A DNA stretch of 29,963 nt from DASVEE01 sp036399695 (GTDB lineage Bacteria; Acidobacteriota; Thermoanaerobaculia; Gp7-AA8). The position numbers and the translations under genes were made by a program. Each line of letters opens with the position of its first letter. The stretch's first letter is position 1. The notes under the pieces were generated by a model. The model saw only the letters and a program-made list of their open reading frames with translations, did no database searches and was not told where the DNA came from. The stretch lies in the NCBI GenBank assembly GCA_036399695.1, contig DASWMP010000107.1, forward strand, positions 1-29,963. The letters are read 5' to 3'. This document shows, piece by piece, positions 1 through 8,999 of this stretch.

Positions 1-86
1 AGCAAGTAGGGTCGACTGAGGCTTGGCCAACAAGCGCTGCGGGCCGTGCCCGCCCGCCGGAGGCCCCCTCGTCGTCCCTCTGTCGA

Positions 87-830
87 CTACGCCGGCATGT
101 CCGCTTCGAGTGTGAACTCCCACGTGGACGGGTCGATGGGCTCGTTCTTCAGCACGCGGAACAGGCAGCGGCCGTCGCCGTTCTGGAAGCGCTCTTCCCG
201 CACGACGCGCACGCCGAAGATCTTCGTGAGCGCGTTCACCGAAACGCTGCACAGCGCCGGGCGGCGCATGGCCGTGTTGTAGAAAGGGCAGTTGCGCTCG
301 ACGAGGCGGTAATCGTCCTCCGACGCCACTGCTTCCATGTACGGATCGTCCTCCAGGTACCAGTTCTTCAGCGCGAGGATCTTCTCCGGCAGCGGCAGGT
401 CGCGGACGAGCGCGCCCATCGAGGTGACCCGGTCCTCCGTCACGCGCGCGAGCACACGGTTCGTGGCCTCGCCGCCGAGCTCTTCGCCGATGGCGTCGAT
501 CATCACGATCGTCAGCGCGTCGTAATGCTTCGGGAACAGATGATCGCCCGCTTCGCTGAGGCGATACAGCGTCGCCGGACGGCCGGTGCGGCCGCGCTCG
601 AGTGCGTCCCGTCCGGTACGCGCTTCGATCCAGCCGTCGCGCTGGAGTTGCAGAAGCTGCTGGCGGACGGCTTCGCCCGTGAGTTGCAGCGCATCGGCAA
701 GACGCGCAATCGTCGTCGCACCGTGCTGCTTCAGCGCGATCAGAATCGCGCGCCTGCTGTCGGGGAGCTGGTGAATCGTAAGAATCGCCGACCTCCTTCC
801 GTGGTCTCGCCGAAAACCGGGAGAACGCAT
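87..830 (-). CDS. SufR-like iron-sulfur transcriptional regulator (winged helix)
   Basis: The protein has an N-terminal winged-helix domain (about residues 22-95 of the 247-residue frame; recognition region LTGEAVRQQLLQLQRDGWIE) and a C-terminal sensor half. C181, C194 and C222 are spaced CX12C then X27C, in the context CPFYNTAMRRPALC and GRCLF, which resembles SufR, the repressor of suf Fe-S assembly genes that binds an Fe-S cluster. The central cysteine of the four-Cys cyanobacterial pattern is absent. The only upstream ATG (830) has no ribosome-binding site. A strong AGGAGGT (797-791) lies inside the frame, 5 bases before an ATT codon (785), which would give a 232-residue protein with the usual short N-terminus. 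No suf genes are visible because the window ends just downstream. The family call is good; the target genes are unknown. Confidence 0.8.
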   Translation of the reverse strand: MRSPGFRRDHGRRSAILTIHQLPDSRRAILIALKQHGATTIARLADALQLTGEAVRQQLLQLQRDGWIEARTGRDALERGRTGRPATLYRLSEAGDHLFPKHYDALTIVMIDAIGEELGGEATNRVLARVTEDRVTSMGALVRDLPLPEKILALKNWYLEDDPYMEAVASEDDYRLVERNCPFYNTAMRRPALCSVSVNALTKIFGVRVVREERFQNGDGRCLFRVLKNEPIDPSTWEFTLEADMPA

Positions 831-1018
831 GAAAAATGCCGAAGTCAGTGGGTGCGTGGGGGGAAGAACTTCTTCGCGCCGGTTCGAGCGCGCGGCCGCG
901 CGTGGTCTTCGGCGTCATCGCGCGAGCCGTGCACGCGACGCGCGCATTCGCACAGTGTCTCAGTAACGCGCGACGCGGGATTGCGCGCGCTGACGTAAAG
1001 CAATTGTGACGCGTCGTG

Positions 1019-1046
1019 TTGACACTCATGTATATGCGTGCACAAT
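1019..1046 (+). promoter_or_regulatory. Sigma-70-type promoter of the radical SAM operon
   Basis: A perfect -35 TTGACA (1019-1024) is followed by a 16-base spacer and CACAAT (1041-1046) as -10. Transcription should start near 1053, which is downstream of the GTG at 1038 and supports the later GTG at 1095 as the real start of the radical SAM gene. Confidence 0.55.
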
Positions 1047-1094
1047 AGGTTTCATCTCTTACGAGACATTGTGCAGCGCGCGGAGAGTCGACGG

Positions 1095-3155
1095 GTGAGG
1101 GTGGATGGATTGGACGTGGCCCTGGTCTCGATGCCATTCGGGCCTTTGTTTTCGCCGTCAATCGGACTGTCTCTCCTCAAATCCGGTTTGACGCGCGCAG
1201 GGTTCTCCAGCCGCGTGCACTACTTCACGATCGACTTCGCGGAACGTGTCGGCTCCCAGTTTTACCTCGGTGTCGCCGACGGTCATCGTCCCGCGCTGCG
1301 CAACCTTCCGGGCGAATGGATCTTCAGCCGCGCACTGTTCGGCGGCAGCGATGAAGAAGAGCGCGAGTACGTCGAGACGCTGCTCCGCCGCAAGCCGGGG
1401 AAGACGTCCGCCGCGCGGCGCGTGCTCTCCAACTCCGTCATCGAGCGCGTCCTGCGCGCGCGCGGCATCGCCGGCGCGTTCCTCGACCGCTGCGCCGAGA
1501 AGGTGCTGCGCGAGAGCCCGCGCATCGTCGGGTTCACCAGCGTCTTCCAGCAGCACACCGCATCGCTCGCACTGGCGCAGCGCATCAAAGCGGTGAGCCC
1601 GGACACGTTCATCGTCATCGGCGGCGCGAATGCCGAATCGACCATGGGCGCGGAGACGGTGCGGCAGTTCGACTTCGTCGACGCCGCGGTGTCGGGCGAA
1701 GGCGATCTGCTGCTGCCGGAGCTCGTGCGCCGCGTGCTCGCCGGCCAATCGGTCGACGGAATGCCCGGCGTGCGCACGCGCAACACCGTGGCCGCCGAAT
1801 TCGCGGCGAATCACTTCAGCAACGCGCCGACGGTCTTCCAGATGGACGACCTGCCGTATCCCGAGTACGACGATTTCTTCGAGCAGTTCGGCGCGAGCCG
1901 CTTCGACCGCACGTGGCAGCCGCGCATCTTCTTCGAGACGTCGCGCGGCTGCTGGTGGGGCGAGAAGATGCACTGCACCTTCTGCGGCCTCAATGGCGCG
2001 ACGATGAAGTTCCGCAGCAAATCGTCGCAGCGCGCCATCGACGAGCTGCTGTATCTCACGGACCGTTTCGAAGGCTGCGACGTCGAGGTGACGGACAACA
2101 TCCTCGACCTCGCCTACTTCAAGGACTTCGTCCCGGCGCTGGCGGGCCTCGACCGCCATGTGGAGCTCTTCTACGAAACGAAAGCGAACCTGCGCAAAGA
2201 CCAGGTGCGCATGCTCCGCGACGCCGGCATCCGCGGCATCCAGCCCGGCATCGAGAGCCTCAGCGACTCGGTGCTCAAGCTGATGCGCAAAGGCATCACG
2301 GCGCTGCAGAACATCCAGCTCCTCAAGTGGTGCAAGGAGCTGGGCGTCGAGCCGCGCTGGAACATGTTGTGGGGCTTTCCCGGTGAGTCGCCGGAGGAGT
2401 ACGCGCGCATGGCGAGCATCGTCCCGCTGCTCTCGCACCTGCCGCCGCCGAAGTACTCGTCGATCCGCCTGGACCGCTTCAGCCCCAATTTCAACGATGC
2501 CGAAAAGCTCGGCTTCACGGACGTGCAGCCGATGGAAGCGTACGCGCACGTCTATCGCCTTCCACCCGAGGCTGTGCGCAACCTCGCGTATCACTTCGAC
2601 TTCGAGTACCAGGAGCCGCGTGACGTCGCGAGCTACGTGCGGCCGCTCTCCGACGCCTTGCGCGCGTGGCAGCGCGTCTCGCCGATGAGCGACCTCTTCT
2701 CGATCGACACAGGCGATCACCTGATCGTCTGGGATCTGCGCCCCGTCGCCGTCCAGGCACTCAATGTCCTGACGGGCGGCGAGCGCCTCCTCTATCTCGC
2801 CTGCGACGCCGTCACCGACGCGCGCCAGCTCGCCGCGGTTCTGCAGCGCTCACCCGAAGAGGTGACCTCGCAGCTCGAGCCGCTCGTTGCGCGCGGTCTC
2901 GTCCTGCAGGACGGCAACCGCTACCTCGCCCTTGCGGTGGCGCTGGGTGATTACTCCCCCGCGCAGCCGGTCGTCGAGCGTTTCAACACGCTCGTCCGCG
3001 ACCTCGGCACACCTTCGCGCCGCGGCATTGCCATCCGCTGGACAGGCATTGCCCGCCGTCGCCGCGAAGCCCCACCGCGTCTCCCACGCCTCAAACAGCG
3101 TCCCCTCACGACTGTTCGTTTCAAAGTCGATGGTTCCCACGTGGTCATTCAATGA
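1095..3155 (+). CDS. B12-binding radical SAM enzyme, RiPP maturation radical SAM protein 1 family
   Basis: The 686-residue protein has a B12-binding Rossmann-like N-terminus (from VALVSMPFGPLFSPSIGLSL to about residue 210). A radical SAM domain follows with the iron-sulfur motif SRGCWWGEKMHCTFCGLNG: Cys 286, 294 and 297, spaced CX7CX2C. This spacing replaces the usual CX3CX2C and is typical of the RiPP-maturation radical SAM family, whose members modify ribosomal peptides, often by C-methylation. A C-terminal region (about 530-620) looks like a small winged-helix or peptide-recognition domain; that is inference. The frame is open from a GTG at 1038, but the promoter at 1019 and a GGAGAG 7 bases before GTG 1095 favour 1095. 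The next gene starts 24 bases downstream with a strong ribosome-binding site, so the two are probably one operon. No classical leader-peptide precursor, transporter or protease is in view. Confidence 0.85.
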   Translation: MRVDGLDVALVSMPFGPLFSPSIGLSLLKSGLTRAGFSSRVHYFTIDFAERVGSQFYLGVADGHRPALRNLPGEWIFSRALFGGSDEEEREYVETLLRRKPGKTSAARRVLSNSVIERVLRARGIAGAFLDRCAEKVLRESPRIVGFTSVFQQHTASLALAQRIKAVSPDTFIVIGGANAESTMGAETVRQFDFVDAAVSGEGDLLLPELVRRVLAGQSVDGMPGVRTRNTVAAEFAANHFSNAPTVFQMDDLPYPEYDDFFEQFGASRFDRTWQPRIFFETSRGCWWGEKMHCTFCGLNGATMKFRSKSSQRAIDELLYLTDRFEGCDVEVTDNILDLAYFKDFVPALAGLDRHVELFYETKANLRKDQVRMLRDAGIRGIQPGIESLSDSVLKLMRKGITALQNIQLLKWCKELGVEPRWNMLWGFPGESPEEYARMASIVPLLSHLPPPKYSSIRLDRFSPNFNDAEKLGFTDVQPMEAYAHVYRLPPEAVRNLAYHFDFEYQEPRDVASYVRPLSDALRAWQRVSPMSDLFSIDTGDHLIVWDLRPVAVQALNVLTGGERLLYLACDAVTDARQLAAVLQRSPEEVTSQLEPLVARGLVLQDGNRYLALAVALGDYSPAQPVVERFNTLVRDLGTPSRRGIAIRWTGIARRRREAPPRLPRLKQRPLTTVRFKVDGSHVVIQ

Positions 3156-3179
3156 AGGTAACGGTTAAAGGAGAAAACT

Positions 3180-3647
3180 ATGGCCAGTAGCAAGAAGTCG
3201 TCGTCGTCCTCAAAGAAGGCATCGGGCGGATCGAAGAAGAGCGCGTCGTCCTCGAAGAAAGCCTCGTCGTCCAAGAAGTCGTCCGCCTCCTCGAAGAAGT
3301 CGTCGGGCTCCTCCTCCAAGAAGAGCAGCGGCGGCTCGAAGAAGAGCAGCGGTGGCTCGTCCAAGAAGACGAGCTACTCCGCGAAGAAGAGCAGCGGCTC
3401 GTCGAAGAAAGCCCCCGCCAGAAAAGCGTCGGCCTCCTCGTCGAAGAAAGCCTCCTCCTCCTCGAAGAAAGCCTCGAGCTCCTCGCGGAAAGGCGGCTCG
3501 TCGTCGTCCTCCTCCTCCAAGAAGGGTGCCTCGAAGAAAGCTTCGTCGTCCCGCAAGGGCGGCTCGAAAAAGGCCTCGTCCAAGAAGGCTTCGGCCTCCA
3601 AACGGCGCGCGCCGAAGTCGATCATCATCGGCGATCCGGCCGAGTAG
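3180..3647 (+). CDS. Ser/Lys-repeat low-complexity basic protein
   Basis: This 155-residue protein is almost entirely Ser and Lys, built from irregular repeats of two to five Ser/Ala/Gly followed by KK (SSKKASSSSKK and similar). There is no Cys and hardly any hydrophobic residue until the ordered end APKSIIIGDPAE. It starts at ATG 3180 behind AAAGGAG with a 6-base gap, an ideal ribosome-binding site, and is probably co-transcribed with the radical SAM gene. Two readings are possible: a histone H1-like nucleoid protein, as in Lys/Ala-rich bacterial tails, or a substrate of the adjacent radical SAM enzyme. The conserved-looking C-terminus could be a recognition tail, although RiPP leaders are normally N-terminal. 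Function is not known. The repetitive DNA could vary in length between strains. Confidence 0.8.
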   Translation: MASSKKSSSSSKKASGGSKKSASSSKKASSSKKSSASSKKSSGSSSKKSSGGSKKSSGGSSKKTSYSAKKSSGSSKKAPARKASASSSKKASSSSKKASSSSRKGGSSSSSSSKKGASKKASSSRKGGSKKASSKKASASKRRAPKSIIIGDPAE

Positions 3648-3660
3648 TCCTGCCCTTTAC

Positions 3661-3688
3661 CGGGCGGCCGGCGCAGGCCGGCCGCCCG
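3661..3688 (+). terminator. Strong hairpin ending the radical SAM operon
   Basis: A perfect 12-bp GC-only stem (3661-3672 with 3677-3688) closes a 4-base loop GCAG, 14 bases after the stop of the Ser/Lys protein. There is no T-run after it, so it may act as a weak or factor-aided terminator or as a 3' mRNA stabiliser. Confidence 0.6.
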
Positions 3689-3705
3689 TATTGCGCCGGG
3701 TTCGC

Positions 3706-3734
3706 TTGCCCTGTCGCGTTGGCCAATGAATAAT
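3706..3734 (+). promoter_or_regulatory. Possible promoter of the kinase-TPR gene
   Basis: TTGCCC (3706-3711), a 17-base spacer and AATAAT (3729-3734) lie between the upstream hairpin and the GTG start at 3772. The predicted transcript starts near 3741. Confidence 0.4.
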
Positions 3735-3771
3735 CAGCCTCGAATCCTTCAGCATTCGAACCTGGCGCAAC

Positions 3772-6168
<2,397 letters not shown>

Positions 6169-6200
6169 CGCGAGCAGTCTCGCTTCGCGCGCGGCAACAA

Positions 6201-6231
6201 ACGAAAACGGCCGCCCCGGGAAGGGCGGCCG
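6201..6231 (-). terminator. Intrinsic terminator of tRNA-Asn
   Basis: A 9-bp stem (6208-6216 with 6223-6231, loop CGGGAA) is followed on the minus strand by TTTTCGTTTG. It lies 16 bases beyond the 3' end of the tRNA. It could also slow plus-strand transcription leaving the kinase gene, but lacks a T-run on that side. Confidence 0.75.
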
Positions 6232-6246
6232 TGGTGAATTTCGATT

Positions 6247-6322
6247 TGGCTCCGACAGTAGGACTCGAACCTACGACCCGCGGATTAACAGTCCGCTGCT
6301 CTACCAACTGAGCTATGTCGGA
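6247..6322 (-). tRNA. tRNA-Asn (GTT), CCA encoded
   Basis: The minus strand folds as a complete cloverleaf: acceptor TCCGACA paired with TGTCGGA, D-arm GCTCAGTTGGTAGAGC, anticodon stem-loop with CTGTTAA (anticodon GTT), T-arm with GTTCGAGTCC. The discriminator is G at 6250, as usual for tRNA-Asn, and CCA is genomically encoded at 6249-6247. It has its own promoter and terminator. Confidence 0.96.
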
Positions 6323-6348
6323 ATACTCGGTGCTCCGAAAGGCGACGG

Positions 6349-6377
6349 AAAATACCATTGCCACCTGCCCCCGTCAA
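6349..6377 (-). promoter_or_regulatory. Promoter of tRNA-Asn
   Basis: On the minus strand TTGACG (6377-6372), a 17-base spacer and TATTTT (6354-6349) form a good sigma-70-type promoter. Start of transcription near 6342 gives a leader of about 20 bases before the mature tRNA. Confidence 0.65.
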
Positions 6378-6428
6378 GGCAAGCAGCCGGGTTAACGGGA
6401 AGTCTCCGGACTTTATTCGAGCGTCGTC

Positions 6429-6434
6429 TACAAT
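6429..6434 (+). promoter_or_regulatory. -10 element of the rng promoter
   Basis: TACAAT ends 9 bases before the rng ATG. A start of transcription about 7 bases later would be within a few bases of the ATG, which has no ribosome-binding site in front of it. No convincing -35 is seen. Confidence 0.4.
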
Positions 6435-6443
6435 TCGCCCCGA

Positions 6444-7943
6444 ATGTCCCGCGAGATCGTGATCAATGCCACCAAACACGAGTCGCGGATTGCCGTGCTC
6501 GACGAAGGCCAGTGCGTCGAGCTCTGGGTCGAGCGCACCCGCCACCGGACGATCGTCGGCAACATCTATAAAGGACGCGTCACCAAGGTCCTGCCCGGCA
6601 TGCAGTCGGCCTTCGTCGACCTCGGCCTCGAGCGCGACGCCTTCCTCTACGTCTCGGACGTCCTCGACGACCTCGAGGAGTACGAGAGCGAGACGCGTGA
6701 CGAGCTCCACCTGGATGACGTCCCGCACCCGCACCGCTCGGAAGCCTCGATCTCGGACCTGCTCCGCGAGGGGCAGGAGATCGTGGTCCAGGTATCGAAG
6801 GACACGATCGCCGGCAAGGGCGCCCGCATCACCAGCCACATCACGCTGCCGGGCCGGTTCCTCGTCTACATGCCGACGGTCAACCACATCGGCGTCTCCC
6901 GCCGCATCGACGGTGAGGAGGAGCGGACGCGGCTCAAGGAGATCCTCGAACGGATCCGCCCCTCCAGTCACGGCGGCTTCATCGTCCGCACGGCCGGGGA
7001 GGGGCGCGACGAGGAGGAGTTCCTCGCCGACCTCAAGTACCTCACGGACCTCTGGGAGCAGATCCGCCGCCGCGCCGAGAAGTCGTCGGCGGCCACGGCC
7101 ATCCATCACGACCTCGACCTCGTGCTCCGGACGATCCGCGACGTGCTCTCGCCCGAGTTCAAGAGCGTCTGGGTCGATTCGGTCGATCAGTACCAGCGGG
7201 TCGTCGAGTTCCTCGACCAGATTCAGCCGGCACTCGTGCCGCGCGTCCGTCTCTACCGGCGCGATGAGCCGATCTTCGACGACTTCGGTATCGAGCCGGA
7301 GATCGCTAAGGCGCTCAAGTCGAAGGTCTGGCTCAAGTCGGGCGGCTACATCGTCATCAACCAGACCGAGGCGCTCGTCGCCATCGACGTGAACACCGGC
7401 AAGTACGTCGGCAAGAAGAACCTCGAGGAGACGGTCTTTCGCACTAACCTCGAAGCGGCGAAGGAGATCGTCCGGCAGATCCGCCTCCGCGACCTCGGCG
7501 GGATCATCGTGCTCGACTTCATCGACATGGAAGATCCGGCGAACCGGCAGAAGCTGTTCGAGACGCTGGAGAACGAGATCAAGAAGGATCGCTCGAAGAC
7601 GAAGATCCTGCAGATCTCGGAGTTCGGCCTGATCGAGATGACCCGCAAACGGGTCCGCCAGAGCCTGGAGCGTTCCCTGACGCAGGCCTGCCCCTACTGC
7701 GGCGGCAGCGGCCGCATCAAGTCCAACACGACCATCGCGCTGGAGATCTGGCGCGAGCTGATGAAGGTGCGCGACTTGAACGAGGGGCAGGACGTGATCG
7801 TCCGCGTCAACCCGATCGTGTACGGCACGCTCCACACCGGCGACCCGATCTTCGAGGAGCTGGAACGCACCCTCGGCATCCATCTGGTGTTCAAACCGGA
7901 GGAGTCGCTCCACCACGAACAATTCGATGTGATGAGGATTTGA
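6444..7943 (+). CDS. rng: Ribonuclease G/E family endoribonuclease
   Basis: This endonuclease processes rRNA and degrades mRNA, cutting in AU-rich single strands, and acts in the cytoplasm. The 499 residues match RNase G (E. coli 489) rather than full-length RNase E: there is no long C-terminal degradosome scaffold. An S1 RNA-binding domain begins near residue 38 (GNIYKGRVTKVLPGMQSAFV). The DNase I-like catalytic core carries the two metal-binding aspartates, D315 in AIDVNTGKYVG and D358 in IIVLDFIDM. The zinc-link motif is C416 and C419 in CPYCGGSG. The only plausible start is ATG 6444; there is no ribosome-binding site and a -10 element ends at 6434, so the message may be leaderless. It is transcribed away from the divergent tRNA-Asn. 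Confidence 0.95.
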   Translation: MSREIVINATKHESRIAVLDEGQCVELWVERTRHRTIVGNIYKGRVTKVLPGMQSAFVDLGLERDAFLYVSDVLDDLEEYESETRDELHLDDVPHPHRSEASISDLLREGQEIVVQVSKDTIAGKGARITSHITLPGRFLVYMPTVNHIGVSRRIDGEEERTRLKEILERIRPSSHGGFIVRTAGEGRDEEEFLADLKYLTDLWEQIRRRAEKSSAATAIHHDLDLVLRTIRDVLSPEFKSVWVDSVDQYQRVVEFLDQIQPALVPRVRLYRRDEPIFDDFGIEPEIAKALKSKVWLKSGGYIVINQTEALVAIDVNTGKYVGKKNLEETVFRTNLEAAKEIVRQIRLRDLGGIIVLDFIDMEDPANRQKLFETLENEIKKDRSKTKILQISEFGLIEMTRKRVRQSLERSLTQACPYCGGSGRIKSNTTIALEIWRELMKVRDLNEGQDVIVRVNPIVYGTLHTGDPIFEELERTLGIHLVFKPEESLHHEQFDVMRI

Positions 7944-7949
7944 CCTGAG

Positions 7950-8080
7950 GGCCCGGGGATCAGCGCTGGGCCCGGTTGGGGGTCAGGCGCTTGGTTCGGG
8001 GGGCTGCGTCTACTGGCGGCGCGTCTCCTCGAACCTCGGGCCTGAGACCCACTGGGCGCCGAGCCCTGGGCCCCGATCCC
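7950..8080. repeat. GC-rich inverted words between rng and the zinc-ribbon gene
   Basis: This gap holds permuted GC-rich words (GGGCCCGG twice, CTCGGGCC, CTGGGCCCCG) whose left and right halves are partly inverted copies. GCCCTGGGCCCCG (8063-8075) and ACCTCGGGCCTGA (8033-8045) recur at 18633-18645 (identical) and 18610-18622 (one mismatch) in front of rpmH, so this may be a dispersed repeat. No gene is seen. Confidence 0.5.
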
Positions 8081-8119
8081 TCGGCACGCCGTGTGCACTT
8101 TTGCCGGGTCCGGAGTTGA

Positions 8120-8434
8120 TTGTCTTTGGAAGACACGTTTAACAACCTAGCCGCTTTTCTGAACAGTCTCGATGCCGAAGGGGAGCAGAAGTTCGAGCTA
8201 TCCCATTCGCTCGTGATCATTTGCCCGGATTGCGGCAAGAACATCGCGTTCCGTGGCCGCTGCCCCAAGTGCGCGGGCAATAGCTGGATTCCCGCCGGTC
8301 ACTCGGGCGGCATCTTCGAGCGGATGAAGGCCCAGCGCCTCCGCCGGATGATCAGCGACGAGGACGACACCGCCTCGATGCACCGCCACGAGGAGCGCCT
8401 CCCCGACGCGCCCGAGCTCGACGAGCCGGTGTAA
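8120..8434 (+). CDS. Small zinc-ribbon protein of unknown function
   Basis: This 104-residue protein has a zinc-ribbon knuckle pair, CPDC (35-38) and CPKC (48-51), in the context IICPDCGKNIAFRGRCPKCAG, and an acidic tail rich in Glu and Asp. I do not recognise a family. The start is probably TTG at 8120 (GGAG 4 bases upstream) or TTG at 8126. Neither start is strong, and no ATG lies before the zinc motif in this frame. The zinc ribbon is clearly coding in style, since both cysteine pairs are intact and the flanking sequence is not repetitive. It might bind nucleic acid or protein. It is convergent with the DUF507/gyr operon. Confidence 0.7.
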   Translation: MSLEDTFNNLAAFLNSLDAEGEQKFELSHSLVIICPDCGKNIAFRGRCPKCAGNSWIPAGHSGGIFERMKAQRLRRMISDEDDTASMHRHEERLPDAPELDEPV

Positions 8435-8451
8435 TCGGCCGAGACGAAATC

Positions 8452-8527
8452 GGACACTTAAAGTGTCCTCCAGACGAGACTGAGATCGTTTTGAGTGGTC
8501 GGAAATCGGTTTTGAGTGTTGACACTC
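8452..8527. promoter_or_regulatory. Palindromes and direct repeats between convergent genes
   Basis: A 17-base palindrome GGACACTTAAAGTGTCC (8452-8468), two direct copies of GTTTTGAGTG (8488-8497 and 8509-8518, 21-base period) and a second palindrome GAGTGTTGACACTC (8514-8527) share the half-sites ACACT/AGTGT. They could be operators or an RNA structure. No gene starts nearby, so a regulatory role is only a guess. Confidence 0.35.
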
Positions 8528-8599
8528 CAGACCGATCTTCGAGACTCGGGCTGGCTCCCGAGACACGGCGCGGCGAATTCGCCACACTTCAAACCGGTG

Positions 8600-8637
8600 A
8601 GCCACCGCTCTTTTGCACGTGTAGCAGAGCGGTGGCT
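8600..8637. terminator. Bidirectional hairpin between convergent transcripts
   Basis: A perfect 11-bp stem AGCCACCGCTC (8600-8610) with GAGCGGTGGCT (8627-8637) encloses a 16-base loop containing CACGTG. It sits between the plus-strand zinc-ribbon gene and the minus-strand DUF507 gene. T-runs are weak on both sides, so terminator strength is uncertain. Confidence 0.55.
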
Positions 8638-8700
8638 GTTTCCTGCATGGGCTTTTAACTCTGCGACGGTTCTGTTCGGAAATCAGCCGGCGGCACTCGC

Positions 8701-8985
8701 CTAGTTATCCAGGCCCTCGCGCAGGTACTCTTCCTCGATCAAACGGCGGAAGAGCTGTTCCCACTCGCGGGTGCCTTCGCGGGGTTTGTCGCGCATGGTG
8801 GCCAGGCGGCGGCGGACCGTCTCTTCGCGCTCTTCCTCGCGGCGGAGCTCCTCCGCGAGGGCGTGCGCGATCGACTGCCGGACGACTTCACGATCCTTGA
8901 GCAGCGTGACGTTTTTCGTACGCATCAATGCGTCGAGCAGCTCGCGCGCGAGCTGGTTGACCCGCTCGCGCGACATTCGGACCAT
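8701..8985 (-). CDS. DUF507 family protein
   Basis: This is a 94-residue, highly charged, mostly helical protein (SRERVNQLARELLDALMRTK, then Arg/Glu-rich heptad-like helices). It fits the DUF507 family of short bacterial proteins, whose function is not established. It starts 14 bases after the gyrA stop on the same strand, so it is probably the last gene of the gyrB-gyrA transcript. The start is ATG 8985 or ATG 8976 (MVRM begins the frame); no strong ribosome-binding site distinguishes them. Confidence 0.8.
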   Translation of the reverse strand: MVRMSRERVNQLARELLDALMRTKNVTLLKDREVVRQSIAHALAEELRREEEREETVRRRLATMRDKPREGTREWEQLFRRLIEEEYLREGLDN

Positions 8986-8999
8986 ATCTGATTCTACGC

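Noticed and set aside
3352..3729. Arg/Pro-rich frame overlapping the Ser/Lys gene
   Set aside because: It is the frame-shifted reading of the AAG/TCG repeats. The Ser/Lys frame has the strong ribosome-binding site.
8519..8524. TTGACA as a promoter -35
   Set aside because: No acceptable -10 lies 15-19 bases downstream, no gene follows on that strand, and the hexamer is part of a palindrome.
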